Shown piece by piece: positions 1 to 5,760 of a stretch of 9,037 bases of DNA; position 1 is the stretch's first letter; every line of letters starts with the position of its first letter. The DNA comes from an uncultured Devosia sp. (GTDB lineage Bacteria; Pseudomonadota; Alphaproteobacteria; Rhizobiales; Devosiaceae), in assembly GCA_934553185.1 (NCBI GenBank), contig CAKTFF010000061.1, positions 1-9,037 on the forward strand. Direction: 5' to 3'. The notes under the pieces are model-generated. The model was not told where the DNA came from, searched no databases, and saw only the letters and a list, made by a program, of their open reading frames with translations. The translations under genes were made by a program, and so were the position numbers.

Positions 1-522
1 ACCGACGGGTCGGAAGGCGGCGTCACCGTCCTGCAGCAGAGCTTTGACATCCAGCCCATGATCCAGGGCCAGGCCGATTGCATTTCGGTGATGACCTATA
101 ACGAATATGGCCAGGCGCTCGACGCCGGCTATGGCCCGGACAACCTGACCATCTTCAACTACACCGAGATGGGCAACGACCTTCTCGAAGATGGCCTCTA
201 CGTCATGGAAGACACCCTGTCCGATCCGGCCAAGGTGGACGCTTACACCCGCTTCGTGCGCGCTTCGATGAAGGGCTGGGCCTATGCCCTCGAAAACCCC
301 GAGGAAGCAGCCCAGATCGTCGTCGACCTGGACGAAACCGGCGCAGCCGAACTGGACCACCAGCTGTACATGGTCAACGAAGTATCCAAGCTTGTCGACG
401 CCGCCGATCCGGCGCTCAACATGGAAACTTATGACCGCACGGTGCAGGCCTTGCTCGACCAGGGCATCATCAAGGCCGAGCCGGAAGGCGCCTACACCAC
501 GGCTGTAACCGACGGGCTTTGA
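1..522 (+). CDS. ABC transporter substrate-binding protein, NitT/TauT (NMT1/SsuA-like) type, 5' truncated
   Basis: The reading frame is open from base 1 and ends at TGA 520-522, giving 173 residues. This is about the C-terminal half of a family whose members are usually 310-340 aa, so the signal peptide and first lobe lie left of the window. The stretch FDIQPMIQGQADCISVMTYN followed by EY resembles the second-lobe region of NMT1/THI5-like periplasmic binding proteins ('G.aDa...mtyNEy'). The remainder is helical, with a segment FVRASMKGWAYALENPEEAA that is typical of the C-terminal helices (the 'G...a..nPeeA' pattern). Such proteins capture a small ligand in the periplasm and deliver it to a SsuBC/TauBC-like permease and ATPase. 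Nitrate, sulfonates, taurine, pyrimidine precursors and riboflavin are all possible ligands, and the fragment does not say which. An intrinsic terminator follows 20 bp downstream, so this is the last gene of its transcript. The family call is confident; the substrate is unknown. Confidence 0.85.
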   Translation, partial: TDGSEGGVTVLQQSFDIQPMIQGQADCISVMTYNEYGQALDAGYGPDNLTIFNYTEMGNDLLEDGLYVMEDTLSDPAKVDAYTRFVRASMKGWAYALENPEEAAQIVVDLDETGAAELDHQLYMVNEVSKLVDAADPALNMETYDRTVQALLDQGIIKAEPEGAYTTAVTDGL

Positions 523-541
523 TCCGTATGGGTGGTTAGCG

Positions 542-571
542 AAAGGCGGGGGCCTGTACCCCGCCTTTTTT
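542..571 (+). terminator. Rho-independent terminator after the substrate-binding protein gene
   Basis: A perfect 10-bp stem pairs AAAGGCGGGG (542-551) with CCCCGCCTTT (559-568). The loop is 7 nt (GCCTGTA), and a run of six T ends at 571. The hairpin starts 20 bp after the stop codon of the upstream gene. It insulates that gene from the stress-type promoter at 610. Confidence 0.93.
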
Positions 572-609
572 GCTGTTCACGCCTCTGTGCACATAATTGA
601 TGCAACCCT

Positions 610-635
610 GGAACGATTCAGCTTCGCCTTCGGTT
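610..635 (+). promoter_or_regulatory. Putative EcfG/RpoE2-type general stress sigma factor promoter
   Basis: GGAAC (610-614) is followed after 18 nt by GTT (633-635). The alphaproteobacterial general stress sigma factors (EcfG, RpoE2) recognise GGAAC-N16/17-CGTT, also written GGAAC-N18/19-TT. This site has the exact -35 element and the TT at N19, but GGTT in place of CGTT. It lies 36 bp upstream of the ATG at 672 and about 40 bp past the previous terminator, so a start near 642-646 would leave a short leader of 25-30 nt. Position, spacing and the membrane-protein cargo all fit. It has not been tested and a short motif can occur by chance. Confidence 0.68.
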
Positions 636-671
636 CTCTGGCTATTGCGTCAACCAAGAAGGCATAGTCCC

Positions 672-746
672 ATGAACTCGATCATCTACATCGTCGGCCT
701 CATCGTCATCGTCCTGGCAATCCTGTCGTTCATCGGTCTGGCATAA
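672..746 (+). CDS. 24-aa single-helix membrane miniprotein
   Basis: This short ORF runs from ATG 672 to TAA 744-746. It is preceded by an AAGAAGG ribosome binding site (656-662) with 9-nt spacing. The product is almost entirely one hydrophobic helix, residues 4-23, rich in Ile, Val and Leu. It begins MNSIIYIVGL and ends SFIGLA. It has no charged residue and no signal-peptidase site, so it is probably a bitopic inner-membrane peptide. From memory, near-identical tiny ORFs with the same start occur in many Rhizobiales genomes as uncharacterised proteins. It is the first gene after the EcfG-like promoter and lies 38 bp before the four-helix membrane protein gene. Its role is unknown; a partner or stabiliser of that larger protein is an inference from position only. 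Confidence 0.72.
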   Translation: MNSIIYIVGLIVIVLAILSFIGLA

Positions 747-784
747 GCCACCCGGTTCAGCGTCAAATAGACAGGAGCCAGAAC

Positions 785-1675
785 ATGGCCATCAATTCCA
801 CACCCGGTGTCGTCGTCGACACAACCACTGCCGGCTCCGAACATGCGAGCTATGTCGATTGGGCTGCCGTTATTGCCGGCATCGTGCTGGCATCGGCCAT
901 CAGCTTCGTGCTGATCAGCTTCGGTGCTGCCGTCGGCTTGAACTTCGTTGATTTCGAGTACAATTCAGATGCCAATCCGATCTTCGTCGGCATCGCCGCG
1001 GCGATCTGGTTCCTTTGGGTCGTGCTCTCGAGCTATATGTCGGGTGCCTATCTCACCGGCCGCCTGCGTCGCCGCTACCACGATGCCACCGAGCACGAGA
1101 GCGACGTTCGTGACGGTGCCCATGGCCTGCTGGTCTGGGCCGGCTCGGTCCTGGTCGGTACCGTGATGATCTTCAGCGGTCTTGGCGCTGGCGCCAATGC
1201 CGTGGGCAATGTGCTCTCCACCGCCACCAATGCTGCGTCCAACGTCGCTGCAGGGGCTGCTGAAGCCGTCGATCCAAATGCTTATTTCGTCGACACGCTG
1301 TTCCGCTCCAACCAGCCGGTTGAAGCCGAGGCTGCTCGCGGCGAAGCTACTCGTATCTTCGCCCAGGCTGCTCTCAACGATGGTGCGGTGAGCGACGAAG
1401 ACCGTGCCTACCTCGCCAACACTGTTGCGGCCAATACCGGGCTGACCCCGGAAGAAGCCAATGCCCGTGTCGAGCAGACCATCACGACGGTTGAAGAGGC
1501 TCGTCAGGCTGCTCTTGAGGCTGCCCGCATTGCCCGTAACACGGCAATCATCGGTGCCTTCCTGCTGGCGGCAACGCTGCTTGCCGCTGCCGTTGCTGCT
1601 TTCTGGGCCGCCCAGAAGGGTGGCGATCACCGCGACAAGAACACCGTCTTTGCTGACGTGTTCCGCCGCTTCTGA
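785..1675 (+). CDS. Four-helix membrane protein, 'PhnA-like' family, function unknown
   Basis: This 296-aa protein starts at ATG 785 with AGGAG (773-777) 7 nt upstream. Four hydrophobic segments are visible: about residues 26-50, 66-90, 112-142 and 253-276. The loop between helices 2 and 3 holds a charged, probably cytoplasmic motif, TGRLRRRYHDATEHESDVRD (91-110), followed by GAHGLLVW. This signature is conserved in alphaproteobacterial membrane proteins often annotated 'PhnA-like', a label with no demonstrated link to phosphonate metabolism. Between helices 3 and 4 lies a roughly 110-residue Ala/Glu-rich helical domain (about 143-252), presumably periplasmic. It includes VSDEDRAYLANTVAANTGLT, and the segment that follows (about 221-250) could form a coiled coil. 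The gene sits between two membrane miniprotein genes and downstream of an EcfG-like promoter, so a role in envelope stress adaptation is plausible but not shown. Confidence 0.85.
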   Translation: MAINSTPGVVVDTTTAGSEHASYVDWAAVIAGIVLASAISFVLISFGAAVGLNFVDFEYNSDANPIFVGIAAAIWFLWVVLSSYMSGAYLTGRLRRRYHDATEHESDVRDGAHGLLVWAGSVLVGTVMIFSGLGAGANAVGNVLSTATNAASNVAAGAAEAVDPNAYFVDTLFRSNQPVEAEAARGEATRIFAQAALNDGAVSDEDRAYLANTVAANTGLTPEEANARVEQTITTVEEARQAALEAARIARNTAIIGAFLLAATLLAAAVAAFWAAQKGGDHRDKNTVFADVFRRF

Positions 1676-1696
1676 TCGAGCAAAAAGGAGAGCGTC

Positions 1697-1774
1697 ATGC
1701 TGCGTGGAATTGGTCTCTGGCTGCTCGGCGTGCCGATTTGGCTGATCATCATCATCGTGCTTTTCCTCCGCTGA
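1697..1774 (+). CDS. 25-aa single-helix membrane miniprotein
   Basis: ATG 1697 is preceded by a strong AAGGAG (1685-1690) with 6-nt spacing, and the ORF ends at TGA 1772-1774. The product begins MLRGIGLWLLGVPIW and ends LFLR, with an uninterrupted hydrophobic core carrying four consecutive Ile. Arg3 and the terminal Arg25 flank one transmembrane helix with a central Gly-Val-Pro kink. The gene follows the 296-aa membrane protein by 21 bp and precedes the operon's terminator. The good ribosome binding site, hydrophobic design and tight fit between stop codon and terminator argue that it is real. Similar 'MLR..alWLLGiP' peptides are, as I recall, scattered through alphaproteobacteria without known function. 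Confidence 0.7.
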   Translation: MLRGIGLWLLGVPIWLIIIIVLFLR

Positions 1775-1780
1775 GGAAGC

Positions 1781-1807
1781 AAAAAGCGGGACCTTCGGGT
1801 CCCGCTT
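1781..1807. terminator. Bidirectional intrinsic terminator between convergent operons
   Basis: A 10-bp stem pairs AAGCGGGACC (1784-1793) with GGTCCCGCTT (1798-1807) around a TTCG tetraloop closed by C-G, the very stable cUUCGg form in plus-strand RNA. Read on the minus strand, the stem is followed by TTTTT (complement of 1781-1785), making a proper terminator for truB, whose stop is at 1853. On the plus strand the tract after the stem is weaker (TTCGTCTTG), so termination of the miniprotein operon may rely mostly on hairpin strength. Confidence 0.88.
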
Positions 1808-1852
1808 CGTCTTGCAGCATGCCGGTGCTTTGCCGGTGGTTTTCTTGTTGTT

Positions 1853-2755
1853 TTAGTTGAACACCCGGCGGCACCGAAACTGGCCATGTTCGACCCAGCC
1901 GGTCGCCAGCACTTCGCCCTTTGAACTGACCCAGCATTCGTCGAGCGACACCGGCGCACCGGCGCCCGTCAGAAGCACCGGGTTGCCATGGCGGACCGCA
2001 ACCGCCTGCTGCGGGGATAAAATAATTTCGGGCAAATCGCCCAGGCCCGCAGCCACAGGTTTCAACAAGGCATCACGCTGGTCGAGTTCAAGCGCCTCAA
2101 GCTGCTCTATCGCCAAAGCATCCCCGTCATGGAACGGGCCGACCGAAGCACGATGCAGCGTTGCGACATGGCCATGCGTGCCAAGTGCCTCGGCAATGTC
2201 GCGGGCCAGTGAGCGCACATAGGTGCCCTTGCCGCAGGTGACCTCGAGTACGGACTGATCGGTCCCATGGGAAACCAGGGTGATGGCGTCGACATCGATC
2301 TGGCGCGGCTGCAGTTCCACCGCTTCGCCGGCCCGCGCCAGGTCATAGGCGCGCTCGCCATCAACCTTGAGCGCCGAAAAGATGGGCGGGCGCTGCCAGA
2401 TCGTGCCGGTGAACTGCGGCAACACCGCTCGGAGCACGTCTTCCGTCGGGCGGATCGGCGATGTGGCGACGACGCTGCCTTCGGCATCGTCGGTGGTGGT
2501 GGCCGTGCCCCAGCTGATGGCGAAACGGTAGCGTTTTGTGCCGTCCTGCACCTGCGGCACGGCCTTGGTGGCTTCGCCCAGGGCAATCGGCAGGATGCCG
2601 GTGGCCAGCGGATCAAGCGTGCCGGCATGGCCGGCCTTGAGGGCGCCAAACAGCCAGCGCACCTTGCCGACCGCCTGGGTCGAGGTCATGTTATAAGGCT
2701 TGTTGAGCACCACCCAGCCTGAAACGGGGCGCTTGGTCCGCTTGGGCTGGTTCAA
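1853..2755 (-). CDS. truB: tRNA pseudouridine(55) synthase TruB
   Basis: TruB converts U55 of the T-psi-C arm of elongator tRNAs to pseudouridine and also acts as a tRNA folding chaperone. The 300-aa product matches the family length. The N-terminal motif GHAGTLDPLATGILPIALGE (42-61) carries the catalytic Asp48 in GTLDP, the same number as in E. coli. Further family motifs are GWVVLNKP (13-20), a KRYRF segment near residue 90, and CGKGTYVRSLARDI in the second half. A C-terminal extension ending CRRVFN fits the PUA-like tail. The start codon overlaps the rbfA stop by 4 bp, so translation is probably coupled. Downstream there is a terminator rather than rpsO, which follows truB in many alphaproteobacteria. 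Confidence 0.97.
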   Translation of the reverse strand: MNQPKRTKRPVSGWVVLNKPYNMTSTQAVGKVRWLFGALKAGHAGTLDPLATGILPIALGEATKAVPQVQDGTKRYRFAISWGTATTTDDAEGSVVATSPIRPTEDVLRAVLPQFTGTIWQRPPIFSALKVDGERAYDLARAGEAVELQPRQIDVDAITLVSHGTDQSVLEVTCGKGTYVRSLARDIAEALGTHGHVATLHRASVGPFHDGDALAIEQLEALELDQRDALLKPVAAGLGDLPEIILSPQQAVAVRHGNPVLLTGAGAPVSLDECWVSSKGEVLATGWVEHGQFRCRRVFN

Positions 2756-3159
2756 TCCTGGTCGCCGTCGTCGTCGCCGAGGTCACGCTGCACCTTGTCG
2801 GAGCGCAGCAGGCTGTCGATGCGGCTGGCCTCTTCAAACGTGTCATCCACAAAGAAGCGCACTTCGGGCGCGAACTTCATGTTGATCTGCGGCGCCACGC
2901 GTCCGCGCACGAATTTGCGGCGACGGTTCAGCGCTGCCACGATCTCTTCGGCATGAAGCCCGCCCAGCGGCATGATATAGGCATTGGCGAGTTTGAGGTC
3001 GGGGCTCATGCGCACTTCGGGCACGGTGATCACCGAGCCGCGCAGCGCATCGTCGTCGATTTCACCCCGGGCAAACATGGCCGCGAGGGCATGGCGCACC
3101 AGCTCACCCACGCGCAAGGCGCGCTGCGTGGGACCGGTGGGTTTGTTGTCTCTGCTCAT
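2752..3159 (-). CDS. rbfA: 30S ribosome-binding factor RbfA
   Basis: This 135-aa protein is the late-stage 30S assembly factor that binds near the 5' end helix of 16S rRNA and is needed for maturation and cold adaptation. The sequence carries the KH-like fold motifs of the family: an N-terminal QRALRVGELVRHALA helix, VITVPEVRMSPDLKLANAYI (about 43-62), and RGRVAPQINMKFAPEVRFFV followed by DDTFEEASRIDSLL. The tail is acidic (DDDGDQD). It overlaps truB by 4 bp. No clear Shine-Dalgarno precedes the ATG at 3157-3159. Instead a CTATAG hexamer ends 6 bp before it, raising the possibility of a leaderless transcript. infB, the usual upstream neighbour, is absent here. Confidence 0.96.
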   Translation of the reverse strand: MSRDNKPTGPTQRALRVGELVRHALAAMFARGEIDDDALRGSVITVPEVRMSPDLKLANAYIMPLGGLHAEEIVAALNRRRKFVRGRVAPQINMKFAPEVRFFVDDTFEEASRIDSLLRSDKVQRDLGDDDGDQD

Positions 3160-3238
3160 GCGGCGGCTATAGCGCGTCTGCCCGAGGCGTTCACCCCCTT
3201 TAAGCGCGGCAGGCGCGAAAATGTGAAGCCCGCCACTC

Positions 3239-3886
3239 TCACCCTTGGGGCGTAAGGCTGCTTTCGCTCTGCAACAAACGCGCCCGCGCTTCGATGGCGG
3301 CAGGCGGCGCTGGCCATTGGGTGAACTCGCTTGGGTTGAACGACAGGCCGCGCCAGCGCTGGTACACCGCCGCAGTGCCGCTGGGCGCGCTGCGCAGGGT
3401 CACCGCCATCACTTCGCCCCGGCTCGGGTCGCTGCTGCTGGCGCCGCAGATCAGGATCAAGGGCGCTGTCTGGGTATCGGCGCCCAGCTGTACGATGGCG
3501 AGGCGGCTGGGCAGGCAGTTGCGACTGAAGCGATCGACGATGCCCTGGCGGAAGCGGGCGGGCTCGGCTGCTTCGCCCTGAACCACATATGCGCCGTAGA
3601 CTTGGGCAGCGAGCGCATGCACCGCGCCGTTGCGGTAAAGCTCGAGCTCAGCGCGATCATTGGCGGTGCGGAACAGGGACTCGGAGGAAGACAGCAACGC
3701 GGCGTCTTCCGGCTGGCCCTCGATCCAGTCGGGCGCCGGCAGCACCAGGTCGAGTTGGTGGGTGGACAGCAACAGCTTGCCGTCGACGGCCTGGAGCGGC
3801 GCGTCGGTGCGCACCTGTGCGGAAGCGGGCAGCACAAGGAGCAGCATGGCTCCAACAAGGGCGAGGGCTGCGCGCGGCAGTGGCAT
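3239..3886 (-). CDS. Secreted or periplasmic protein of unknown function
   Basis: I do not recognise the family. I chose ATG 3884-3886 because it places a textbook signal peptide at the N-terminus: MPLPRAALALVGAML, then LLVLPASAQV, with cleavage likely after ASA. The frame stays open upstream to a TTG at 3952, but those 22 residues would bury the signal peptide. The mature part, about 190 aa, has no obvious repeats or further membrane segments. It contains two cysteines, in RNCLPSRLAIV and LILICGASSS, which could form a disulfide in the periplasm. It ends 79 bp before rbfA on the same strand, so the two may be cotranscribed. That would be a positional accident rather than a shared function. 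Coding potential is supported by the signal peptide and the uninterrupted frame. Confidence 0.75.
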   Translation of the reverse strand: MPLPRAALALVGAMLLLVLPASAQVRTDAPLQAVDGKLLLSTHQLDLVLPAPDWIEGQPEDAALLSSSESLFRTANDRAELELYRNGAVHALAAQVYGAYVVQGEAAEPARFRQGIVDRFSRNCLPSRLAIVQLGADTQTAPLILICGASSSDPSRGEVMAVTLRSAPSGTAAVYQRWRGLSFNPSEFTQWPAPPAAIEARARLLQSESSLTPQG

Positions 3887-4049
3887 AACAGGGTCCGCCT
3901 GTGGCAATGGTTGGGGCAGTGGCCCTGTCCGCACCCGGACCCTGCTGCTCAACGATTAGGCGGGCGCCCTGGGCGATGGCAAGCCCGCAAGGCTCGCGGC
4001 ACCATGCATGAGCCGCTGTGTGGGTACTTGCTGCAACACTTTGGCGATT

Positions 4050-5078
4050 CTAGGAGGTGCTGCGCGGCGCCCGCTGTCCTTGCGCCCCCTCGGGCAAGAC
4101 CCGGTGCGGCGGCTGGTGCCCGTCCATGAAGGCCCGGATATTGACGATCACCGTTTCACCCATCTCGACGCGCGCTTCCAGCGTTGCCGAAGCCATATGG
4201 GCGGTCAGCACCACCTTGTTGGCTTCCGCCAGCGCGAGGAGGCGCGGGTCGATGCCGTTGCGGTTCTCGAACACATCGAGCGCCGCGCCGCTGAGATGGC
4301 CGTGCTCGATGGCGCTCACCAGGGCCGCTTCGTCCACCAGTTCGGGGCGGCTGACATTGACCACGAAACTGCCCGGTTTCATCTGCGCCAGCCGGTCGGC
4401 AGACAGGATTTGTGCGGTTTCGCGGGTCAGGGGCGTATGAAGCGACACGATGTCGACTGCCGCGATCATGGCGTCGAGATCGGGCCAGTAGGTGGCTTCG
4501 AGCGGATCTTCGACGCCAGGCGGCCGGCGATTGCGCGACCAGTAGTGGATCTGCAGCCCGAAAGCTTTGGCGCGCTGGGCCACGGCGGTCCCGATCCGCC
4601 CCATGCCCACAATGCCGAGAGCCTTGCCGCGCAGGCGCCGCCCCAGCATGGAGGTGGGCGACCAGCCGGCCCATTGCCCGTCGCGGACCAGCATATTGGT
4701 GCCCTCAACCAGCCGGCGCGGCAAAGCCAGCATCAGCACCATGGCCATGTCGGCCGTGTCTTCGGTCAGAACGCTCGGCGTATTGGTGACGGTCAGCCCC
4801 GCCGCCCAGGCAGCCTCGATATCGATATTGTCGACGCCATTGCCGAATTGGGCGATCAGCCGCACGCCAGGTGGCAGCCGGGCGATCAGCGCCGCATCGA
4901 TCCGGTCGGTGATGGAGGACACCAGCACATCCTTGCCCTCGAGCCCTTCGAGAATGTCCTCGGCGGTCAAGGTGACGTCACCGTCGTTGACATGGGTCTC
5001 GAACAGCGTTGCCATGCGCGCCTCGATGGTCGGGGGCAGGCGGCGCGTCACAAGAATATGGGGCTTGGCTCTGGCCAT
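4050..5078 (-). CDS. D-2-hydroxyacid dehydrogenase (D-glycerate dehydrogenase / glyoxylate-hydroxypyruvate reductase type)
   Basis: Reduces a 2-oxoacid, most likely glyoxylate or hydroxypyruvate, to the D-2-hydroxyacid in the cytosol. Numbered from the ATG at 5076-5078 the product is 342 aa, with FGNGVDNID at 78-86 and the Rossmann motif GIVGMGRIG at 155-163. The family's catalytic triad is present as Arg244 (NVSRPELVDE), Glu271 (ALDVFE) and His294 (TAHMASAT). The segment after the second Rossmann strand (YWSRNRRPP) is basic and lacks the usual acidic residue, which in GhrB and GRHPR relatives goes with NADPH preference. I chose 5078 because MARAKPHILVTRRLP matches where the family begins. 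An upstream in-frame ATG at 5132 would add 18 unlike residues and leave only 16 bp to the divergent gene. Catalytic-loop neighbours are unusual: Pro follows the Arg, and Ala replaces Pro before the His. Confidence 0.9.
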   Translation of the reverse strand: MARAKPHILVTRRLPPTIEARMATLFETHVNDGDVTLTAEDILEGLEGKDVLVSSITDRIDAALIARLPPGVRLIAQFGNGVDNIDIEAAWAAGLTVTNTPSVLTEDTADMAMVLMLALPRRLVEGTNMLVRDGQWAGWSPTSMLGRRLRGKALGIVGMGRIGTAVAQRAKAFGLQIHYWSRNRRPPGVEDPLEATYWPDLDAMIAAVDIVSLHTPLTRETAQILSADRLAQMKPGSFVVNVSRPELVDEAALVSAIEHGHLSGAALDVFENRNGIDPRLLALAEANKVVLTAHMASATLEARVEMGETVIVNIRAFMDGHQPPHRVLPEGAQGQRAPRSTS

Positions 5079-5148
5079 CAGTTCCGCATGAAGGGGACGC
5101 GAGGGCTCACAAGCCGGCAGTTCAGCGCCCATTAAGGATCATCCACTA

Positions 5149-5760
5149 ATGGTAAGGCAATTCCCATTGATCTGCAAAGCCATGTTTGTTCCCCTTCAGC
5201 GCCCCTATCGGGCCTCTCCGATCCGGGCGCCTTGGCGCCTCCTGGCCATGCTCGCTTTGCTTGCCGCCGGGCTTGTGCCCGCCTTTGGGCAAGCGAGCAA
5301 TCCAAGCGGGCTGCCGCTGCCCCGCTTTGCCTCGACGCGTTCGGAGCCCATCAATGTGCGCGTTGGCCCCGGCGAGCGCTATGACATTGTCTGGACCTAT
5401 GTGCGCTCGGGCATTCCGGTGGAGATCATCCAGGAATTCGACACCTGGCGAAAGGTGCGCGACATGGATGGCGACGAGGGCTGGATCCACCAGAACCTTC
5501 TGGCCGGCACCCGCATCGGCTATGTGACGCCCCTGGTGGGTGGCGGCGAGGTGCCCCTGCGTGCCAGCAATGCCGATGAAGCCGGCGTGCGGGCGCGGCT
5601 CGGACCCGGGCTCAAGGTTACCATCACCGAATGCGACGGCAGCTGGTGCCAGGTCAGCGCCACGGGCGGCGAAGCTGGCGCACGCTCGTCCACCTATTCC
5701 GGGTTTCTTCATCAGGAAGAGCTCTGGGGCGTTTATCCGGACGAAACGTTCGACGACTAA
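5149..5760 (+). CDS. Exported protein with tandem bacterial SH3 domains
   Basis: This 203-aa protein starts at ATG 5149, with AAGGA (5134-5138) 10 nt upstream. A later ATG at 5182 lacks a ribosome binding site. Residues about 28-48 form a signal peptide or anchor (RLLAMLALLAAGLVP, then AFGQA). Two SH3-like units follow. The first, about 62-120, contains INVRVGPGERYDIVWTY, EFDTWRKVRD and GWIHQNLL. The second, about 132-195, contains VPLRASNADEAGVRARLGPG, CDGSWCQVS and GFLHQEELWGVYP. The R.GPG...V pattern plus 'W.kV.d..G..GWi' is the bacterial SH3 signature (COG3807-like), common in Rhizobiales envelope proteins and thought to bind cell-wall peptides. Cys162 and Cys167 may pair. The gene is divergent from the dehydrogenase, and its TAA stop overlaps the stop of the convergent FhuF-like gene. 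Confidence 0.88.
   Translation: MVRQFPLICKAMFVPLQRPYRASPIRAPWRLLAMLALLAAGLVPAFGQASNPSGLPLPRFASTRSEPINVRVGPGERYDIVWTYVRSGIPVEIIQEFDTWRKVRDMDGDEGWIHQNLLAGTRIGYVTPLVGGGEVPLRASNADEAGVRARLGPGLKVTITECDGSWCQVSATGGEAGARSSTYSGFLHQEELWGVYPDETFDD

Noticed and set aside
965..1630. A 221-codon minus-strand frame inside the four-helix membrane protein gene
   Set aside because: It is antisense to a gene with a ribosome binding site, clean transmembrane pattern and operon context; its own sequence shows no recognisable feature.
3887..3952. Longer start (TTG 3952) for the secreted unknown protein
   Set aside because: It adds 22 residues rich in Arg, Pro and Gln ahead of a complete signal peptide. The ATG at 3886 gives a normal export signal.
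3979..3997. Imperfect hairpin GCAAGCC / GGCTCGC downstream of the dehydrogenase gene
   Set aside because: On the minus-strand RNA it is a 7-bp stem with one G-U pair and a 5-nt loop, but no U-tract follows. It is too weak to call an intrinsic terminator.
3245..4129. A 294-codon plus-strand open frame opposite the secreted unknown protein
   Set aside because: It runs through the dehydrogenase 3' end and two intergenic regions and has low-complexity Arg/Gly/Ala content. The minus frame has a proper signal peptide.
4008..5135. A 375-codon plus-strand open frame spanning the whole dehydrogenase gene
   Set aside because: It is antisense to a gene with intact catalytic motifs, is rich in Arg, Gly and His, has no family motif, and reflects the GC-rich third-position bias of the real gene.
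5079..5148. Promoter boxes in the divergent region between the dehydrogenase and the SH3 gene
   Set aside because: The 70 bp must serve both genes if the dehydrogenase starts at 5078, but no -35/-10 pair on either strand was better than chance by eye. A GGAAC on the minus strand lies too close to the start codon to be a promoter.
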